Of a stretch of DNA of 64,000 bases, positions 44,234-53,601 are shown one piece after another. How positions within the stretch are numbered: the stretch's first letter is position 1; every line of letters begins with the position of its first letter. The notes under the pieces were generated by a model. The model made no database searches. It saw only the letters and a list, made by a program, of their open reading frames with translations, and was not told the DNA's origin. The stretch is from Phascolarctos cinereus (lineage: Eukaryota; Chordata; Mammalia; Diprotodontia; Phascolarctidae), in contig NW_018343990.1 in NCBI RefSeq assembly GCF_002099425.1, positions 3,758,501 through 3,822,500 on the forward strand, in the 5' to 3' direction. Made by a program: the position numbers and the translations under genes.

Positions 44234-44397
44234 ATATTCATAGCACAGGGTATGTAACACCAGATTGTAACTAAGGCAGGAGGATCAGGGCTTTGTCCCA
44301 GGGCACCAAAAGTTAAAAGTTGTTCTCAGCACTTGCAGTTCTTCAGCAGCATAGGACATTTTAGCTTACTATTTGGTTAGTAAGCAGTGTTAGTTTA

Positions 44398-44543
44398 TGG
44401 GGCAGCTAGGTGGCACAGTGGATAGATCACTAGCCCTGGAATCAGGAGAACCTGAGTTCAAATCTGGCCTCAGACACTTAACACTTACTAGCTGTGTGAC
44501 CCTGGGCAAATCACTTAACCCCAATTGCCTCACCAAAAAAATA
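44398..44543 (+). mobile_element. MAR1/WSINE1-type SINE
   Basis: GGGGCAGCTAGGTGGCACAG, GGAATCAGGAGAACCTGAGT, GTGTGACCCTGGGCAAATCA, then CCCCAATTGCCTCACC and an A-tail. Imperfect 12-bp duplications AGTGTTAGTTTA (44386-44397) and AGTATTAGTTTA (44544-44555) flank it. Little divergence, so relatively young. Confidence 0.95.
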
Positions 44544-44555
44544 AGTATTAGTTTA

Positions 44556-45214
44556 AAAAGAGAGTGACCTCACAGATTGACTCCAAGTGTGTCCCTTTTG
44601 CTCTCCTTATGCTATCTGTGGCAGCCTCCCCAGAAGTGGTGTCATAATTTCCCAGAGTCCCTTCCCCCCAAATATCAAAGTTACTAGTAACAACACTACA
44701 AAAGACCAATGTCTTTTCTGAAGCACTAGAACAGTTGTCAAATCTAGTCTCCCTTTTCCCCATTTGAACCTTCTTTGTTGTATAATGATCAGTAGGTAAA
44801 AAAAAAAATAAGAGAAATTAAAGAGAAAAAAATTAAAAAGAAAAAAAGAGGAAATAAGATAAAAGAAAATTTTAAATATTAATCAAACACAAAAAGGGAA
44901 GCCTGAGAAGAGCATTCCTGATGGAGATAGCTTAGGCTGATTGCACTTTGAAAAACTTTAATCTTATCCAGGTGTCCCAACAGTCACATTCTCTTACTCA
45001 CTTAGACTTTTGGATTACCCTATAGCTCTTTAAAATAAAAAAAAAAGTTAAAGAATCCCATCCAGTTTCTAGGCATACTTACAAAGCACAATGCAACTGA
45101 TGTTTTGCTAAAACACTTGCATTGGCACAATGACAACAACAACTATGAAACATGAATACCTTCCTGTGATGTTATTTGACTCTACATTATTAGTGACTTT
45201 TCATTTACAAAGGG
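44556..45214. other. Unassigned spacer with an A-rich tract
   Basis: 44798-44870 is a purine-rich run of AAAAAG and AAATTAAAG units. No gene recognised. Confidence 0.4.
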
Positions 45215-45450
45215 ATAGAGAGTAGACCTGTGATTTCATTGTATAAGGAACTGCTTGGTCAGGAAACTACCCCTACCAATGCAAGTTGGCACCTTCTCCA
45301 CAATTTCTAGGATCAGAAGATTGCCTAGAGTACTGTAAGATTAAATGACTTGCCTAAAGTCATACAGTCATCAGGTAGGACTTAGAGCTAACTCATGATG
45401 ACTTAGGGGCCAGCTCTCAATCTCCTATGACACTCTCCCTCCATTTCAGT
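45215..45450 (-). mobile_element. MIR3-like SINE
   Basis: GACCTGTGATTTCATTGTAT, GGAAACTACCCCTACCAATG, AGTTGGCACCTTCTCCACAA, TTGCCTAGAGTACTGTAAG, GACTTGCCTAAAGTCATACA. One of the best-preserved copies of this family here. Confidence 0.75.
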
Positions 45451-46692
45451 CTTGTATTAGAAACAATTTTACTTAAAGAAAAAAAAGCCTTACAATGAAG
45501 TTATTATGAGAAACAAGGGAGAATGATAAATTTCTTGATACTTTGCTTTTAATGTAGTTTTTTATTTCCAAAGCTGTTAAAAACAAAACAAAACTTAGCT
45601 TTGAGTATTGATTTTCCTGAGGTCTGTGTGCATGTGTGTGCGTGTGTTTCTTGTGTATGTAATACAGAACAACAGAGTCAGAACTCAACAAATTCCTACT
45701 GCTATTCCTTTTCACGCCCAAAATTTATTTTCTTCCAGTCTTTCTTTATACTTGAGTTTCATTTGTAAAAAAAAGATAATCTAAAAAAAAGACAAATGAC
45801 ATTTTGTGTTTGTGTGTGCAATAGCATCTCTCTATATTTCTAAGTACTTAAATCAAACTTTCTTTAGATACTTGGTTGATAAAGCTTTCTTTCTTTTTTT
45901 TCAGTTTTAAAGACTAAAAGTCTCCTTGGGAAATACAGCCCTAGATGTGTCTAATCCTTTGTTATTACGTGTCAGTCATCTACAAACTGAGTAGGTATTA
46001 TATACTTGCAATGAAATACAAATAGGGAAATATGATGAAAGATGGAAAGGTGGCCAATTTCTACAGGGGGAAAAAACAATGACCAAATTCATGATCTGAT
46101 CTTGTGTATGTACTTTGATTCTAAAGGCAAAGTTTACATTTGAATCATGTTTTGTGACTTCATTGCAGGTTTTCAACAGGGAATTGTTGATTGAATATGG
46201 CTCTCTGGTATGAAATGCAAGGCATTTGAAATCCAAACTTTTTCATGGATGGTGTATGTCACGTATAGTGACACATATGTTATATAATCAAGGCTCAACC
46301 TGTCAGCTAAACAGATAATTAACTAGTTAGTTAGAACTGCAAACACTGTTGTTAACAAACTCTTTTGCAATGATTCTCTTCCTTTTTTTCTATTATTGCT
46401 TACATCAAATGAGCCCTAGATACCTTTAACAGACTCCACATCTCTCAGTCCTTTCTAATAATGACCACTTCGTTTTTCACTACCGCATTTCTATATATGG
46501 AATTTCCATCCTCCTTGCTTGACCACTTCCAAGCTCTTACTATATCATCTTCATCCCATCTAACATTAATGTCTTATAATTATCATTGCTGTCTCACAAC
46601 TTTGTCCAAAAAGTTGGCATTTGGCTCAGTCTCTGTTCCCAGACCTTCCCTTGTCTTGCTTCTTCATATACAACAATGATTCTTTTAAGAAG
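45451..46692. other. About 1.2 kb of repeat-poor DNA
   Basis: A short TG run lies at about 45626-45648. 46380-46680 is pyrimidine-rich on the plus strand, in the style of LINE coding text, but no motif can be named. No gene. Confidence 0.35.
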
Positions 46693-46702
46693 AAAACACT
46701 TT

Positions 46703-46873
46703 AGGGGCAGCTAGATGGCACAGTGGATAGAGCACTGGCCCTGAAGTCAGGAGGACCTGAGTTCAAATCTGGCCTCAGACCAAACACTTGACACTTACTA
46801 GCTGTGTGATCTTGGGCAATCCCAATTGCTGAAGAAGAAGGAGAAGAAGAAGGAGAAGGAGAAGGAGAAGAAT
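46703..46873 (+). mobile_element. MAR1/WSINE1-type SINE with (GAA)n tail
   Basis: GGGGCAGCTAGATGGCACAG, AGTCAGGAGGACCTGAGTTC, AGCTGTGTGATCTTGGGCA, then an unusual purine tail of GAAGAAGGAGAAG units (46831-46873) in place of plain A. Flanked by AAAACACTTT at 46693-46702 and 46874-46883. The second copy ends exactly where the 7SL pseudogene begins. Confidence 0.94.
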
Positions 46874-46883
46874 AAAACACTTT

Positions 46884-47148
46884 CCTTAGAATGGTGGTAC
46901 ATGCCTATAATCTTAGATATCAGCAAGGCTGAAAATGGTGGCTCTTATGAGCACAGGAGTTTTGAGCTGCATAGAGTCATAATGATTGCATTAACTTCAG
47001 CATTAATATAATGACATGAGGGAACAGGGGGCTATCAAGTTTCTTTATTTGGAAATGCAGTAGGTCAAAGTTTCTATGCTGGATCAGTACTGGGATTGGG
47101 CCCATGCGTAGTCACTGCACTCACAGTCTGGGTGATGTAGGGAGACCC
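46884..47148 (+). pseudogene. RN7SL (pseudogene): 7SL (SRP) RNA retropseudogene, near full length
   Basis: 7SL RNA is the scaffold of the signal recognition particle. The segment follows it from the first base. The 5' Alu domain reads GGTGGTACATGCCTATAATC and CACAGGAGTTTTGAGCTGCA. The S domain reads CAGCATTAATATAATGACAT, GGAAATGCAGTAGGTCAAAG and GATCAGTACTGGGATTGGGC. The 3' Alu domain reads GTCACTGCACTCACAGTCTG and GTAGGGAGACCC. At about 265 bp it is shorter than the roughly 300-base RNA, with losses mainly in the S domain. Many substitutions, including CpG decay, and a purine-rich tail right after it show a retroposed, inactive copy. Keeping the S domain separates it from Alu/B1 SINEs, which lack it and belong to other mammals. 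Confidence 0.88.
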
Positions 47149-47260
47149 AGAAGGAATGGACAAGGAAAGAAGGAAAGAAAGTAAGGAAGAAAGGAAGCAA
47201 AGGAAGGAAGAGAAGGAAGGAAGGAAAAGAAAGAAGGAAGAAAAGAAAAGAAGGAAGGTG
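47149..47260 (+). repeat. (GGAA/GAAA)n purine tract at the 7SL tail
   Basis: Almost pure purine on the plus strand: AAGGAAAGAAGGAAAGAAAG and similar. It sits where the A-tail of the 7SL copy should be and probably grew from it. The minus strand gives a 60-codon open frame rich in F, L, S and P, with no gene value. Confidence 0.9.
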
Positions 47261-47954
47261 GAACAAGACTTACAAACCTTAAAGCATGGTTCAAATGATT
47301 ATTTGTTATGCAATTCTTCTTGCTGTTTCTAACACATCACCCTGCCCAGTTTTTTCATTTTCATTTCTTTAACCTTTATGACACTATTCTGTACTCTATT
47401 TGGCATTTGATGTCATGGCTGGTGGATACAGAATTCCAAAATATCAGATTTAGAAGGGACTAGAGAAGTAATCCTGACTTCTCCTTCCATGAACAAGAAT
47501 CTCCTCTAATGCATAGCTGACAAATGGTCTCCTACCTTCCCCTGAAGGTTAGGAGTACACATTTGACTGGGCATTTCAGTCTTATTCTAGGCTTCTTACT
47601 GTGAGATGAAGGATGCAGCATCTCTTCTGCAACTAGAAGAGGTTGTGAGCCTCCAGAAATAACAAGGACCTTGGCAAACCTTTATTTGTTACAAAAAACT
47701 AAGGATTATTTTTCACATTCAAAAAAAGACCCCATTCTTGTCAGAACAGAATGTGTTACTGACTAAAGTCATAAAGGTGCAGATATCTTTATCTCTAATG
47801 CTAGAATTTCCCTATGGATGGACATGATCTGAAGTCAGAATGATTAAAAAACACAGTTGAAACAGAAATTCCAAAATTTATAGGAAAAACAAAACCAAAC
47901 CTTTGAGTATTGTGAATAAGGAAAACTAAGATGGAGTAAGGAAGTTAAATAAAT
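47261..47954. other. Spacer with a short L3/CR1 fragment
   Basis: 47440-47535 resembles a sense L3/CR1 3' region: GATTTAGAAGGGACTAGAGA, AAGAATCTCCTCTAATGCAT, AGCTGACAAATGGTCTCCTA. The rest is unassigned. Confidence 0.45.
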
Positions 47955-48215
47955 CATTAGAAAAGCAGTCTGTTGTGGTGAAAAGCATGTTGGACTAGGA
48001 GTTAAGTGAGACATGGGTTCAAATCCTACTCCTGATATATGTTGTGACTTAAGAGAAATCCCTAAACTTCTCAGAGTCTTGCATTTTCATTTGTAAAACG
48101 GAGGTTATACAACCTATAGTGACAAACTCAAAGGGCTAATGTGAAGATTTCATTGGAATGATGTACATTAAAACATGCTGTAATCATTTAAATACTACGT
48201 TGTTGAAATTGAGAT
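47955..48215 (+). mobile_element. THER1/MIR-type SINE relic
   Basis: GAAAAGCATGTTGGACTAGG, ATGGGTTCAAATCCTACTCC, TTTGTAAAACGGAGGTTATA, GGGCTAATGTGAAGATTTCA. Confidence 0.68.
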
Positions 48216-48239
48216 GGCAAGCAATGTTTTTTTAAAACT

Positions 48240-48405
48240 ATCTTTTAGTGGAATAGCTGTGTAGCATAGCTGAACTTGGGATTTAGAAAGTTCACATTTT
48301 GCCTAAGCAAGCCATTTACATACTCATTGCTTTAATTTCTCCATGTATAAAATGAGGAGATTGTGTTTGATGGCCTCTAAAGTCCCCAGCCTATGATCCA
48401 ATGGA
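48240..48405 (+). mobile_element. MIR relic
   Basis: TAGCTGTGTAGCATAGCTGA, CATGTATAAAATGAGGAGAT, GATGGCCTCTAAAGTCCC. Confidence 0.55.
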
Positions 48406-48454
48406 TGATAATATCACAATACTTTCTGAAAACATCACTTAAAAAACTATTTGT

Positions 48455-48695
48455 GAGCACATCTTTTTCTATAGTGCATGGTGTTGTATGGGAAATGATG
48501 AATCCTGGTTTTGAATATAATTTCAAATATCTGTGAGTTTCTGTAACCCTGGGAAAATCACTCAACCTCTCTCTTGGCCAATTTTCTTATCTATAAAATG
48601 GGGCTATTAATAGCACCTACCTCACCTCATTTATGTTTGCCAAGTGTTTCACAGACCTTTAAAGCTCTAAATACTTGTAAACTCCCACTATTGAG
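48455..48695 (+). mobile_element. THER1/MIR-type SINE relic
   Basis: TAACCCTGGGAAAATCACTC, ATCTATAAAATGGGGCTATT, AGCACCTACCTCACCTCATT, CAAGTGTTTCACAGACCTTT. Confidence 0.7.
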
Positions 48696-48916
48696 AACTA
48701 ACTGAAAGTTTTAATTTGGTGCTCACAAGGAGTGAAAGTTGATTTATAACAGAACTAGCCTGAGGGAATTGTAATACCTACTACATGAAAGCTGCCTACT
48801 GATACCATCTTTTGGAATACTTACCCATTATGAATATTTCTCCATCCCATGGGGTTGTGTCCTAGTTTTTTCTCCTCCCAGGGCCTTATGTCCTGAGGTA
48901 AGAGTTCTCCAGAAAT

Positions 48917-49478
48917 CAAAGAGATTCCTGTCAATTGGGGAATGGCTAAACAAGCTGTGGGACATGATTGTAATGGAATACTCTTGTGCTATAAGAAATG
49001 ACAAACAGGATGATTTCCAAAAAAAGCAAAACAAAAAAACAAACCAAAAAACAAACAAACATGGAAAGACTTACATGAACTGATGCATAGTGAAGTGAAT
49101 GGAACCAGGAGAACATTGTACACAGTAACAGCAATATTGTTCAATGAAGAACTGTGAATGACTCAGCTATTCTCAGCAATACGGTGATCCAAGACAATCC
49201 CCAAACACTAATGGTGAAGCATGCTGTCTGCCTCCAGAGAAAGAACTGATATTGTTTGAATATGAAACATGCTATTTTCACTTTCTTTCTTTCTTTCATT
49301 TTTTCTTTTGAGTCTTCTACTACAATATGACTAATATAAAAATACTTTACATAATTATGCATGTATAACCTATATCTGATTGCTTACTGTCTTAGGGAGG
49401 GGGAAGAGGGGAGGGAGGGAGGGGTAAATTGTGGAACTGAAAAGTTTAAATAAAAGTGTTTTTAAAAATTGAAAAAAA
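48917..49478 (+). mobile_element. L1 LINE, 5'-truncated (ORF2 C-terminus and 3' UTR)
   Basis: One plus frame reads EWLNKLWDMIVMEYSCAIRN (about 48939-48998), the L1 ORF2 C-terminal block whose human counterpart contains MEYYAAIKND. After it come AACTGATGCATAGTGAAGTG and GGAACCAGGAGAACATTGTA, then a 3' UTR with a G-rich AGGGAGGGGGAAGAGGGGAG tract and an A-tail. Flanking 14-bp repeats AGTTCTCCAGAAAT (48903-48916) and AGTTCTCCAGAGAT (49479-49492) support a discrete insertion. A purine insertion after the QDDF residues (about 49020-49060) disrupts the frame. Confidence 0.93.
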
Positions 49479-49492
49479 AGTTCTCCAGAGAT

Positions 49493-49739
49493 TTTTCTCT
49501 ACCTTTTCCTCTGTTGCCCCGTCAATGACTTTAACTCACAAATTTTAATTGAAGACATTTTTCAAGCTACTTTCTCTGGGTACAATTTGTGGTGTTTCCC
49601 CTGGGGACAGAGTTACTAATTATAGATGTGGTGTGGTATAATTATGAACAGTAGAAATTTTAGGGCAAATACTTTTTCTATGATTTTTTTCATGGAATGC
49701 CTGGGGTGAAGAAATTCTCAATAATGATAATTTAGTTCA
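49493..49739. other. Unassigned spacer
   Basis: No gene or repeat recognised. Confidence 0.35.
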
Positions 49740-49895
49740 GCAACTATTATTAAAGATTTGCCTGAGGCAATGAGAGGTTAAGAGGCTTGCTCAAGGTCAC
49801 ATAGTCAGTATATTTCAGAGCAGTGCTTGATGCCAGGTCATCCTAACTCTGAGGCTAGCCATCTATCTAATATGCCACACTGCCTCTAAATAGAA
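49740..49895 (-). mobile_element. MIR relic
   Basis: GAGGTTAAGAGGCTTGCTCA, AGGTCACATAGTCAGTATAT, TGATGCCAGGTCATCCTAAC in antisense order. Confidence 0.65.
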
Positions 49896-50189
49896 CATCT
49901 CTGAGGGTAACTAAATAATTGGTTCTTTAATCTATTCATTCAGCAACTATCCAGTGCTTACTAGGTACAAAGAAATTTACCATTGAAACTTTTACAATAA
50001 ATCTTTGGGTTAAACAATAATATATTATTCATATAACTTACAAACCCCTTCGAAAAATACTGATTGTTAAATTTATAGTTCACACACCAACATGACACAT
50101 TTGTTGTTTATTTTTTTGTTATCTTTTAAATAACTTTAAATTTAATATCTATGTGGAAGCATTTTGATGAAAAAAGATACTCAAACTGG
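49896..50189. other. AT-rich spacer
   Basis: A short L2-like scrap near 49935-49985; otherwise nothing recognised. Confidence 0.35.
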
Positions 50190-50450
50190 GACAGTGGAAA
50201 ATGCACTGGACTTGTAGTTAGGAAAAAGACCCCAATTCAAATCCTGTCTCAAAATACTTAGTAGCTGTATGACCCTGGGCAAGTAAGTTAAGTTCCTTCA
50301 GGGTGTTTCCTTATCTGGAACACAAGAATAATAAAAGCACTGATCTCCCAAAGTTCTTGTGATGATCAAAACAGATAATATATGTAAAACACTTTGAAAA
50401 CCTTAAAGCACTATGTAAATGCTAATTATTATTATTATTGTCATTATTAA
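50190..50450 (+). mobile_element. THER1/MIR-type SINE
   Basis: AAATGCACTGGACTTGTAGT, GTATGACCCTGGGCAAGTAA, AAGTTCTTGTGATGATCAAA, CTTAAAGCACTATGTAAATG, then (TTA)n. Confidence 0.75.
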
Positions 50451-50454
50451 AATA

Positions 50455-50665
50455 ATAACTCATTTATTTAGTGCCTTCCTTTTCTTCAAATAATCTTAAG
50501 AAGTGCACATTACAATTATTATCATGAGTCTTTTTCTAACAAGGAACCAGGCTTAGAGATCTTAACAGACTTGACCAGAAACTCACAGCCATGAAGTCTC
50601 AGAGCTAGAATGAAAAGTGTAGTGTTTTCAGTGTAAGCTACGCTGCCTTTTACAAAGGCTTGCAA
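50455..50665 (-). mobile_element. MIR relic containing the donor of a duplication
   Basis: Antisense MIR: AACAAGGAACCAGGCTTAGA, GACTTGACCAGAAACTCACA, TCAGAGCTAGAATGAAAAGT. Its 50495-50653 part recurs almost unchanged inside the L1 at 53443-53601. Confidence 0.65.
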
Positions 50666-50751
50666 ATATAATTAATATCAACATCAGGTTCTGCAGCTTA
50701 CCGTTTAAAGGGAAATTAGAGCTTTTTTTCCTTTTTAAAAATGTTATTTAT

Positions 50752-50892
50752 GGGGGCAGCTAGGTGGCGCAGTGGAGAGAGCTCCAGCCTTGGAGTCAGG
50801 AGGACCTGAGTTCAAATCTGGTCTCAGACCAGACACTTACTAGCTGTGTGATCATGGGCAAGTCACTTAACCCCCAATTGCCAAAGCAAAAA
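50752..50892 (+). mobile_element. MAR1/WSINE1-type SINE inside the L1 3' end
   Basis: GGGGCAGCTAGGTGGCGCAG, GGAGTCAGGAGGACCTGAGT, CATGGGCAAGTCACTTAACC, CCCAATTGCC, A-tail. Flanked by AAAATGTTATTTAT (50738-50751) and AAAATGTCATTTAT (50893-50906); the site TTTTT/AAAAA fits L1-type endonuclease cutting. It is younger than the L1 it sits in. Confidence 0.95.
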
Positions 50893-53442
50893 AAAATGTC
50901 ATTTATTTAAAAAATTATTTTCTTTTTAAATTTTGAATTCCAAAACTTCTCCTTCCCTCTCACCACTCTGCCACCCACTGAGAGGGCAAGCAATACAATG
51001 TCAATTATATATGTGAAATTATGCAAACCAAATTTCCATATTAACCATATTGTGAAAAAAAGCAAAAAAGAAAGAAAGAAAAGCATACTTCAATTTGAAC
51101 TCAGAGTTCATCACTAGTTCTCTCTGGAGGTGGATAGCATTTTTTCATCAAGAATCCTTTGGATTGATCAGAGTGGCCAAATCTTTTCACAGTTGATCAT
51201 CATTGCAACATTGCTATTACTGTGCACAAAGATCTCCCAGTTCTTTTCACTTCACTTTGCATCAGTTCATGTAGGTTTTGCATGTTTTTCTGAAGCCACT
51301 CTTGTGCCCCAGATCATTTCTTACAGCATAATAGTACTTCATTACAATCATGCCACAATTTGTTCAACCATTCCTTAATACATAAGAATTCCCCCAATAT
51401 CTAATTCATTGCCACCTCAAAAAGAACTGCTATAAACATATTTGTATATATAGGCCATTTTCTTTTTTTTTGGTCTCATAGGGATACAGGTCTAGTAGTG
51501 GTATTGCTTAAAGGGAATACAGAATTTTATAGCCTTTGGGTATAGTTCTAAATTGTTCTCCAGGATGGTTGGACAAGTTCACAATTGTACCAACAGTGTA
51601 TTGTATCCTCATCCTCTCCAGCATTTATCATTTCTGATGGGTGTGAAGTGGTACCTCAGAGTTGTTCTAATTTGCATTTATCTAATCATTAGCGATTTAG
51701 AGCATTTTTTTCATATGACTATAGGTAGCATTGATATTTTCTTCTGAAAACTGCCTGTTCATATCTTTTGACCACTTATCAATTAGGAAATGACTTATGT
51801 TCTTATAAATTTGATTCAGTTCACTATATGTTTGAGAAATAAAGCATTTATCAGAAAAAACACTGTAATTTTATTTTGATGGTACTCCATTGTCTATGGT
51901 AACTTTCAGTAAAATGTAATTTCCCGGATTAACTCTTTTAATTAGGTCTATTTTTGCTTTTGCTTTGTTTGAGATCATGATTATTATCCCCTCCTTTTCT
52001 TTCTTCAACTGAGGCCTACTAAATTCTGCATCAGCCCTTTATTTTAGAATTGTGTGTGACTTTCTGTTTCAAGTGTGTCTTTTGTAAACAACTTATTGTT
52101 GAATGCTAATTTCTAATCTGTTCTGCTATCTGCTTCCATTTTATGAGTGAGCTCTGCAATTCATATTCACAGTTATGATTAGTAACTGTGTATTTCTCCT
52201 CTATCCCATCTCTTCTATTCCTTCTTCCCTCTCTCTTTTTATCCTTTACTACCTTACAAGTCTGTTTTTCTTCTGACTACCTTAATCCACCTTCCTTAAT
52301 GTACCCTTCCTTTTATTATCTCTCCTTTCTTTCTTATTTCCCAGTTAGGTAAGATAGATTTTTATACACAAATGAGTGTGTATATATAGTCTTCCTTCTT
52401 TGAAGCAATTCCAATAAGAATAAAGTTCAAGCATTGACCACCTCCCCAATTTCCCCTCCAACATAAATGTTTTCTTTCATTACTCTTTCATGTGAGAAAA
52501 TTTTCCCAATTCTGCCTCTCCCTTCCCCCATCTCTCCTTTTTACCCCTCTTTCTTTTGAGACCATTCCAACTTAATTGACTTACACCCATGCCCTCTATC
52601 TATGTAGACTCCTTCTAACTGTCCTAATAATGATAAGGTTCTTAGGAGCTACATGTATCATCTTCTCATATAGAAGGTAAGCAGTTTAACTTTACTGAGG
52701 CCCTTATGAGTATTCTTTCATGTCTAACTTTTTATGCTTCTTTTGAGTCTTGTTTTAGAATATACAGTTTTCTGTTCAGCTCTGTTCTTTTCATCAGGAA
52801 TGCTTGAAACTCCTTTATTTCACTAAATATTTATTTTCCCCCAGAAGATTATACCCAGTTTTATGGAGTAGGTTATTCTTGATTGTAATCCTACCTCCTT
52901 TGCCCTCTGAAATATCCCATATTCCAACCCCTTTGTTTCTTTAGCATGGAAGCTGCTAAATCTTGTGTGATCCTGATGGTGGCTCCATAATATTTTAATT
53001 GTTTCTTCCTGGTTGCTTGCCATATTTTCTCCTTGACCTGGGAAATATGGAATTTGGTCATAATGTTCCTGGGAATTTTCATTTGGGGATCTCTTTTAGA
53101 AGGTGACTGGTGGACTCTTTCAATGTCTGTTTTCCCCTCTGGATCTAAGATGTCAGGGTCTTTTCTTGTATAATTTCTTGAACTATGATGTGTAGGCTCT
53201 TTTTTTTTTTTTGGTACCTTGGCTTTCAGGTAGTCCAATAATTATTAAATTATATTTCTTCAATCTATTTTTCAGGTCAGTAATTTTTCCAATGAGATAT
53301 TCTCATTTTCTTCTTTTTTTAAAAAATTATTTTGACTTTGTTTTATTGTTTTTTGATGTCTCATGGAATCATTAACTCCCCCTCCCCAGATCTAATTTTT
53401 AACAAATTATTTTTTCAGTGAGTTTTGGATCTTTTTTTGTAC

Positions 53443-53601
53443 CTTAAGAAGTGCACATTACAATTATTATCATGAGTCATTTTCTAACAAGGAACCAGGC
53501 TTAGAGATCTTAACAGACTTGACCAGAAACTCACAGCCATGAAGTCTCAGAGCTAGAATGAAAAGTGTAGTGTTTTCAGCGTAAGCTACGCTGCCTTTTA
53601 C
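53443..53601. repeat. 159-bp copy of 50495-50653 inserted in L1 ORF1
   Basis: The segment is 157/159 identical to 50495-50653, in the same orientation and about 2.9 kb away. L1 ORF1 text runs up to TTTTTTTGTACC on the left and resumes with ATTTGGCTAATTCTAC on the right, so the copy replaced only a few L1 bases. There is no poly-A tail, no target duplication and no inverted repeat. This is not transposition; it looks like a templated repair insertion. Confidence 0.95.

Noticed and set aside
44398-44543. Possible tRNA gene
   Set aside because: A- and B-box-like text is present, but it is the tRNA-derived head of a SINE with target duplications and no cloverleaf that I can close.
46884-47148. 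Alu-like SINE
   Set aside because: The S domain of 7SL is retained and there is no dimer or internal A-rich linker, so it is a 7SL pseudogene.
52891-53238. 115-codon minus-strand frame
   Set aside because: A real coding relic, but of L1 ORF1p; reported as part of the L1, not as a gene.
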